Assembly: GCA_964505065.1 (NCBI GenBank)
Contig: CAZDGF010000094.1
Coordinates: 1-8,063, forward strand
Reading direction: 5' to 3'
DNA length: 8,063 nucleotides
Source of the DNA: JABMMZ01 sp964505065
Lineage (GTDB): Bacteria > Bacteroidota > Bacteroidia > NS11-12g > UBA955
Shown here piece after piece: positions 1 to 4,919 of the stretch. A program made the translations under genes and the position numbers. Position 1 is the first letter of the stretch; each line of letters starts with the position of its first letter. The notes under the pieces are model-generated. The model saw only the letters and a list, made by a program, of their open reading frames with translations, did not search any database and was not told where the DNA came from.

Positions 1-51
1 TGATTTGACTCGGTAATTTTTATTCCTAATTTTTATTTAGGACAGTATTGA
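1..51 (+). repeat. Left copy of a 51-bp inverted repeat at the window edges
   Basis: Bases 1-51 match the reverse complement of 8009-8059 at 48 of 51 positions; the mismatches are at left positions 11, 12 and 28. Identity stops at base 52. The repeat holds two direct copies of TAATTTTTATT (14-24 and 27-37) and a 6-bp dyad, TCCTAA at 24-29 and TTAGGA at 37-42, with a 7-base loop. It lies 61 bases upstream of the MBOAT gene and points into it. It may be the inner end of an insertion sequence lying outside the window, or a repeated upstream element; I do not recognise the family. Bases 52-112, between it and the gene, hold no clear promoter. Confidence 0.85.
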
Positions 52-112
52 CCTTTTTTCATTTTCAAATACAAACATAAACAATATTTTTCTATTTTCG
101 CCATTTGCAACT

Positions 113-1513
113 ATGCTTTTCAACTCCATTCCATTTTTAGCGTTTATTGTTTTGTTTTTTGCTTTTTGGCATTGGGCAAAAAAGTGTAATAATACCAAAT
201 GGCTTTGGATTTCGGCAATGTCGTGCTTATTTTATGGTTGGTGGGATTGGCGTTTTCTTATTCTTTTATTTGCCACAGGTACTGTAGATTATGGCTGCGG
301 TAAAGCAATTTTAAATTCGCAAAAACATAAATTTAAGTGGCTTTGGCTTTCTTTAAGTAGCAATATTGCTATGCTTGTGGTTTTCAAATACAGTTTTTGG
401 CTATGTGGCTTTTTAGATACTTTTTTATTGAATTACAATATTCATTCTAATATACAACAATCATTGCCTAATTTTTCGTTGGTATTGCCTGTTGGCATTA
501 GCTTTTATACCTTCAATTCAATGAGTTATACCATTGATATATTCAGAGGAAAAACCAAGCCTGCACAAAATTTTTTACATTTTTTTGCATTTATTTCATT
601 TTTTCCGCATTTAGTAGCTGGTCCTATTGTAAGGGCAAGGCAAATTTTAACGCAATTAACTCAAAAAACAGAAACCAATGCAGTTCAAATATTGAATGGT
701 ATTCAGCTATGTATTTGGGGCTTATTTCAAAAAATGGTATTGGCAGACAATATAGCCTTGATGGTGAACGATTATTTCAAACATTCGGAAAACTATATGG
801 GCAATATTGGCTGGTGGTTGTGTATGGTGTGTTTTGCCTTTCAAATTTATTTCGATTTTAATGGCTATAGTACCGTGGCAAGGGGTTTGGCAAAGCTTTG
901 TGGTATTCATTTTAAACTCAATTTTAGGCAGCCTTATTTTGCTTATAGTTTTGCTAATTTTTGGCAGCGTTGGCATATTTCGCTTTCGCTTTTTTTTAGA
1001 GATTATGTGTATATTCCATTGGGAGGGAATAGGAGAGGGGCTTTTAGAAATACCTTTAATTTAATTTTTACTTTTCTAATTTCTGGCTTATGGCATGGGG
1101 CTAATTTAACCTATGTTGTATGGGGTAGTTTGCATGGCTTTTACTTATTGTTAGAAAGATTTTTTAAATTAATTTTTACATTTCAAATCAATAAAATATT
1201 TGCAGGAATAATTGTTTTTATTGGGGTATTAATAGCTTGGGTATTTTTTAGAGCAGCCAATATAAACGAGGCTTTTTATGTTTTAAAATCTATGTTTAGT
1301 TTAACATTGCCAAACCAATTAAAATTGGCTTTGGTAAATGTTTCTATTTGTTGGTTAATACTGGGTATTTTTTTAGAAATTATTGTATTTTACAAACACA
1401 AATTTAGGTTTTTAAACCATTGGTTTTTGAAAGCCATTTTAATGGCTTTAATGGTATTTGGCATGGTTTTTTTTAGAGGAGCTGAACAGCAATTTATTTA
1501 TTTTCAATTTTAA
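113..1513 (+). CDS. MBOAT-family membrane O-acyltransferase (AlgI/DltB-like)
   Basis: This is a 466-residue polytopic membrane protein of the membrane-bound O-acyltransferase family, in the branch of AlgI, PatA and DltB. Family members move an acyl group, usually acetyl, across the inner membrane for attachment to an exported glycan or wall polymer. Visible hallmarks are MLFNSIPFLAF at the N-terminus, LPVGISFYTF at 125-134, FFPHLVAGPIVR at 163-174, FDFNGYSTVARG at 248-258, and FWQRWHISLS followed by RDYVYIPLGGNR at 283-307. GLWHGA at 325-330 contains His328, the likely catalytic histidine; His288 is the second conserved one. Length and the FIYFQF ending fit a complete member. The ATG at 113 gives the standard N-terminus. 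The next gene begins four bases after the stop and encodes the expected periplasmic partner. Function is inferred from family; the acceptor glycan cannot be read from the sequence. Confidence 0.93.
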   Translation: MLFNSIPFLAFIVLFFAFWHWAKKCNNTKWLWISAMSCLFYGWWDWRFLILLFATGTVDYGCGKAILNSQKHKFKWLWLSLSSNIAMLVVFKYSFWLCGFLDTFLLNYNIHSNIQQSLPNFSLVLPVGISFYTFNSMSYTIDIFRGKTKPAQNFLHFFAFISFFPHLVAGPIVRARQILTQLTQKTETNAVQILNGIQLCIWGLFQKMVLADNIALMVNDYFKHSENYMGNIGWWLCMVCFAFQIYFDFNGYSTVARGLAKLCGIHFKLNFRQPYFAYSFANFWQRWHISLSLFFRDYVYIPLGGNRRGAFRNTFNLIFTFLISGLWHGANLTYVVWGSLHGFYLLLERFFKLIFTFQINKIFAGIIVFIGVLIAWVFFRAANINEAFYVLKSMFSLTLPNQLKLALVNVSICWLILGIFLEIIVFYKHKFRFLNHWFLKAILMALMVFGMVFFRGAEQQFIYFQF

Positions 1514-1517
1514 AACA

Positions 1518-2420
1518 ATGAAAAATAAAAATGCAAATAAAACCATAGTTTTTACTGTAATATTAGGAAGTTTATTTCTACTATTGGGTGTTTTATTTTT
1601 GCCCAAATTGCCGCATTCCAATATGCAATCAGAAATTTTTTGGGCAAAAAAAGTAGAGCAAAAATCTATTTATGATATGGTTATTATTGGCGATAGCAGA
1701 GTGTATAGAGGTGTAAATCCTAATTTAAAAGACATGAAAATATTAGCGGAAAATGGTGCTTTCAACTATGGCTTTAGCTCGGCAGGGGTAGATACTTTTT
1801 TAATAGAAAATGGCATTAAAAAATTAAATCCAAAAGGGAAAAAAATAGTTTTATTGGGCATAAGCTCAAGTTCTTTTTACAAGCCAAATATTGAAAATGA
1901 ACATTTAAAATCGCTATTACAAAAAGATGAAAAAGACCAATGGGTAAAAAGAAATATTTACCCTTACCTTACTTGTTTTGAAAGATACAGCTTGTTAGAT
2001 TTTAAAAATATTTATAAAAAAGAATTTTACTACCATACTTTTTTATCTGAAAGCGGCTGGATAGAAAGTAAAAAAACACCAATGGACTCAACAGAGGCTT
2101 TAGCTTCTTATGCAGATTTTTATACCATGCATAAAAATGACAATTTGGGGGCATCTAAAGTAATTAAATATTTAGAAAAATTAGTTAAAAAAGGCTATAC
2201 TATTTATTGTTTTAGAATGCCTACAAGCCATGCTATGCGACAATTGGAAGACAAAAACAGTACTTTGAATTTTGAAGAACTAAAATTAGCGTTCAATAAA
2301 ATAGGTGTACGCTGGCTTGATATTAAAAAATATTACGAAAGCTATGATGGCAGCCATTTAGATGGCGAAAATGCCATTAAATTAAGTACCGAACTTACAG
2401 AATTAATGAATAACTATTAG
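1518..2420 (+). CDS. Membrane-anchored SGNH/DltD-like protein, probable partner of the MBOAT acyltransferase
   Basis: A 300-residue protein with one N-terminal membrane segment (about residues 9-30) and an extracytoplasmic remainder. It has the marks of an SGNH hydrolase or DltD-type fold: a block I motif VIIGDSR at 55-61 (Ser60 as putative nucleophile), a second block YGFSSAG at 84-90, and YDGSHLDG at 276-283, supplying the Asp277-x-x-His280 pair. RMPTS at 233-237 also resembles this group. Such proteins complete or modulate acyl transfer to wall or exopolysaccharide together with an MBOAT protein, which is encoded four bases upstream. The ATG at 1518 is preferred over the in-frame ATG at 1458, because the longer form would run 56 bases into the upstream gene and put a non-signal stretch before the membrane anchor. 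The last 18 bases overlap the converging gene. The exact substrate is unknown; an esterase role is possible. Confidence 0.82.
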   Translation: MKNKNANKTIVFTVILGSLFLLLGVLFLPKLPHSNMQSEIFWAKKVEQKSIYDMVIIGDSRVYRGVNPNLKDMKILAENGAFNYGFSSAGVDTFLIENGIKKLNPKGKKIVLLGISSSSFYKPNIENEHLKSLLQKDEKDQWVKRNIYPYLTCFERYSLLDFKNIYKKEFYYHTFLSESGWIESKKTPMDSTEALASYADFYTMHKNDNLGASKVIKYLEKLVKKGYTIYCFRMPTSHAMRQLEDKNSTLNFEELKLAFNKIGVRWLDIKKYYESYDGSHLDGENAIKLSTELTELMNNY

Positions 2421-4028
2421 TTTAGCAGAAACTTTTTCTATGCTGTTTTGCAAGTTCAACATATAAGTACCTTCTGCAAAATTTTGCACACTAATGCTAT
2501 ATATTTCTACATTGTTAATGCTTGTATTGAATACAATTTTACCTGTTATATCTGTAATGGTTAAATTATTTTCTTCGTTTTTATCCAATACAATATTTAC
2601 CTTTTGCGCAGCAGGATTAGGATATACCATCATTGTTGAAATAACATTTTGATTTATTTTCAATACCTTAATTTCGCTTTTTGTGATATTATTATTCGGC
2701 TCATTGGCTATTATTTGGTAAAAAATTTTATCTGTGTTTTTAGGATAATTAACATCTAAATATTGATAATTTTGAAAACTACTTTGTTTAGCAATAACAT
2801 TGCCAATAGGTTCGAAAGGCTGGTTTTCATAGCTTCTTAACACTGTAAAAGATTTTGCGGTATTACTTTCATCTACAACCCAAGTTAGCAGTGGGGTATT
2901 GTTTTTCCATTGGGCATTAAATGTTAAAAATTTTATAGGCAAAGGTGTAGCTGCGCTTTCCCAATTTGTAATGGTAAAAGGCGAAAATGAAGTAATATTA
3001 CTGCGGGTTTTCATAGCTGCTGTGCCAATGCTACTACCTGTTGTAATAGTGCCTGGCATTGAAGGCGCACTTGTGCTACTGCGCATAAAATTATCCCATT
3101 TCCAATTGGAAATAGTATCGCCTTCTGCATTGGGTGCATAGCCTACAAAATGTGAAATAAAAGCATTGTTTCTGCCAAAATTAAAAGATATACCTTCTGT
3201 TGCTACGTTGTATTGCAAAGTAAGGCTTACATTGCTGCCACCTGTTGTTCCTTCTCTAATATCCCAAGTGCGTTGCACGCTTCTTTCATCAGCTGAAATT
3301 GAAAAAGAATTGGCTATATTTCTTAAATAGCCATCTTCGTAAACGGTATCAAAAGCGCGTACTTTAAATAAATCTGCTGTTCCGCTGTTGTTAATTGTTG
3401 CAGGCGTATAATCGTTTATTGCTTGTCCCACAGGAAATACCACATTACTGTTAGCTACATTTTCTCTTATAAAATAGCCTTTCAAAGTATCTCGTGTATT
3501 GCCATTGGTAACTATATATCTATTTTCATTATAGCCTGTAATTACACCAGGGTTATTATTGCCCAACACCAAATCGTGTTTGTTTAAAATTAAATGTCCA
3601 TTGATAAATTTAATGGAATCTCGCACTTTCAAATCTCCAAATTCTAATTCTACATTACTTAAATTATCAACAGTTAAATCGGGAATTGAACTGCCCAAGC
3701 CACCACCATCAAAATATTGTTTTGCGCTTGTATTGTATGGAAAAGGACGAGGACGGGTTAATATAATTTCTCCACCTTCTAATATTGGCGAGGCATTTAT
3801 ATTTCTAAAACTATCGCCATACATTATGACATTTGTGCCTTCTTGTAAAATTAAACTACCACCATTGCTGCTATTGCCACTGTTATAAAAATTTCCCCAA
3901 ATGGATATACCATTGGTATTGAATATTTTCATAGAATCATTTGGCAAAAGTTTAACGTTTACTTGCGCTTTACTATGAGTAAACCATGTAATAAAAAGGG
4001 AAAATATGATTGAATTTATTTTTTTCAT
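2403..4028 (-). CDS. Secreted beta-rich protein with T9SS type A C-terminal sorting domain
   Basis: A 541-residue secreted protein. Residues 1-21 form a signal peptide, with likely cleavage after SKA and before Gln22. Residues about 40-350 are rich in beta-strand-forming and Asn/Gly/Thr residues, with phrases such as FPVGQAINDYTPA (198-210) and VQRTWDIREG (251-260) that recur in large Bacteroidota surface proteins; no enzyme motif is seen. TPLPIKFLTFNAQW (361-374) opens a fibronectin-III-like segment to about 460. Residues 467-541 are a type IX sorting domain: VYPNPAAQKVNI, then LTITDITGKIV and FAEGTYMLNL, ending in a short basic strand. The protein should cross the outer membrane by T9SS and stay on the surface or be released. 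It is the last gene of the - strand group, three bases after its neighbour's stop. Its end overlaps the converging SGNH gene. Ligand and role are unknown. Confidence 0.88.
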   Translation of the reverse strand: MKKINSIIFSLFITWFTHSKAQVNVKLLPNDSMKIFNTNGISIWGNFYNSGNSSNGGSLILQEGTNVIMYGDSFRNINASPILEGGEIILTRPRPFPYNTSAKQYFDGGGLGSSIPDLTVDNLSNVELEFGDLKVRDSIKFINGHLILNKHDLVLGNNNPGVITGYNENRYIVTNGNTRDTLKGYFIRENVANSNVVFPVGQAINDYTPATINNSGTADLFKVRAFDTVYEDGYLRNIANSFSISADERSVQRTWDIREGTTGGSNVSLTLQYNVATEGISFNFGRNNAFISHFVGYAPNAEGDTISNWKWDNFMRSSTSAPSMPGTITTGSSIGTAAMKTRSNITSFSPFTITNWESAATPLPIKFLTFNAQWKNNTPLLTWVVDESNTAKSFTVLRSYENQPFEPIGNVIAKQSSFQNYQYLDVNYPKNTDKIFYQIIANEPNNNITKSEIKVLKINQNVISTMMVYPNPAAQKVNIVLDKNEENNLTITDITGKIVFNTSINNVEIYSISVQNFAEGTYMLNLQNSIEKVSAKLIVIH

Positions 4029-4031
4029 TAT

Positions 4032-4913
4032 TTATAGTCCCCAAAAATTAATTGCGCTTTGTTCAATTTCTCCAATTATAGAATAATTTATATTTGAATT
4101 ATACATAATAAATTCCATAAACCGAGTATCTGAAAATTGATTTGATAGATTACCTGCATGACAAAGTCTAAAAAAATTATTAGAAGTGCATCGGGAGTTG
4201 GGATGAAGACCTGCAAATTGATTTACACCATTTAACCTTGCTATTGTAGAGTCTTTGGTTCTCATTAAAGTATAATGTCTCCAATTTCCAGCACCTCCAG
4301 AATTTGAAAAACTTCGCGTAGAATTACAACAAAACCCGGGGTCAAAATAAACATTGTTATCGCTCCAATTGATATGTCCCGACCATCTATTTGAGCCATT
4401 CAAACTATCAACTACACCAAAGGTAAATTGAGCAGTTTGTGTAGCATACATCACAGCTAAAACACTTGCATTAATACCAGAGTCACTTAATTCTTGAAAT
4501 CCTGTTTTAATTTCTAAAAAATCATTGCTGGCATCACCTGCAAAATAAGGTCTTGTACCATTAGGGGTAAATGAAGGTTGGCGGCTTGCAATAGGTTGAA
4601 TTGCATCTCTTCCCCAGCCGCTTTGATCATACCATATTACCACAAATACATTTGAACCAGCACGCCAAGAATTTATAGCAGAATTAGAAATTAATGCCCC
4701 AGAACTTGCTGGCGAAAAGTCTAATTCAGTATTATCAGAACTTCTTCTTAATCTTATTAAAGGACCGTCATACTCAAGATTAACCTGACGCATTGAAAAT
4801 ATAAAATTTATATTTTCATCAAACAATGTTGGTAGTTGATTATGGTGCAATATTTGAGCATTAATTTCAAATTGACCAATAAAAATTAAAATGATAAGCA
4901 GTATTTTTTTCAT
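4032..4913 (-). CDS. Secreted concanavalin-like domain protein, related to the AbfB arabinofuranosidase domain
   Basis: A 293-residue secreted protein: signal peptide MKKILLIILIFIGQFEINAQ (1-20), then a single domain. Residues 36-134 match my memory of the start of the AbfB (alpha-L-arabinofuranosidase B catalytic) fold: FSMRQVNLEYDGPLIRLRRS at 39-58, SSDNTELDF at 58-66, VIWYDQSGWGRDAIQ at 92-106, RQPSFTPNG at 111-119 and RPYFAGDASNDFLEI at 121-135. The rest looks like a jelly-roll lectin, ending FMEFIMYNSNI ... IEQSAINFWGL. There are four cysteines: an adjacent pair (195-196), Cys242 and Cys251. I cannot place the family's catalytic acids convincingly, so glycan binding seems at least as likely as hydrolysis. 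No T9SS tail is present, so export to the periplasm is certain only to the extent of the signal peptide. It starts six bases after the large repeat protein's stop and three bases before the next gene. Confidence 0.75.
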   Translation of the reverse strand: MKKILLIILIFIGQFEINAQILHHNQLPTLFDENINFIFSMRQVNLEYDGPLIRLRRSSDNTELDFSPASSGALISNSAINSWRAGSNVFVVIWYDQSGWGRDAIQPIASRQPSFTPNGTRPYFAGDASNDFLEIKTGFQELSDSGINASVLAVMYATQTAQFTFGVVDSLNGSNRWSGHINWSDNNVYFDPGFCCNSTRSFSNSGGAGNWRHYTLMRTKDSTIARLNGVNQFAGLHPNSRCTSNNFFRLCHAGNLSNQFSDTRFMEFIMYNSNINYSIIGEIEQSAINFWGL

Positions 4914-4919
4914 AAAAAT

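Noticed and set aside
93..100. TATTTTCG as a -7 promoter element for the MBOAT gene
   Set aside because: It is close to TAnnTTTG but would leave a leader of only a few bases, and no TTG element lies at the expected upstream distance.
722..1064. Short open frames on both strands within the acyltransferase gene
   Set aside because: They lie wholly inside a gene with clear MBOAT motifs in another frame and encode nothing recognisable.
1458..1517. In-frame ATG at 1458 as the start of the SGNH-like gene
   Set aside because: It lies well inside the MBOAT coding region and adds 20 residues before a typical N-terminal anchor; 1518 is four bases past the upstream stop.
2899..3888. + strand open frames (2899-3141, 3559-3888) opposite the T9SS protein
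   Set aside because: The - strand frame has a signal peptide and a sorting domain and spans the whole interval; the opposite frames are chance openings.
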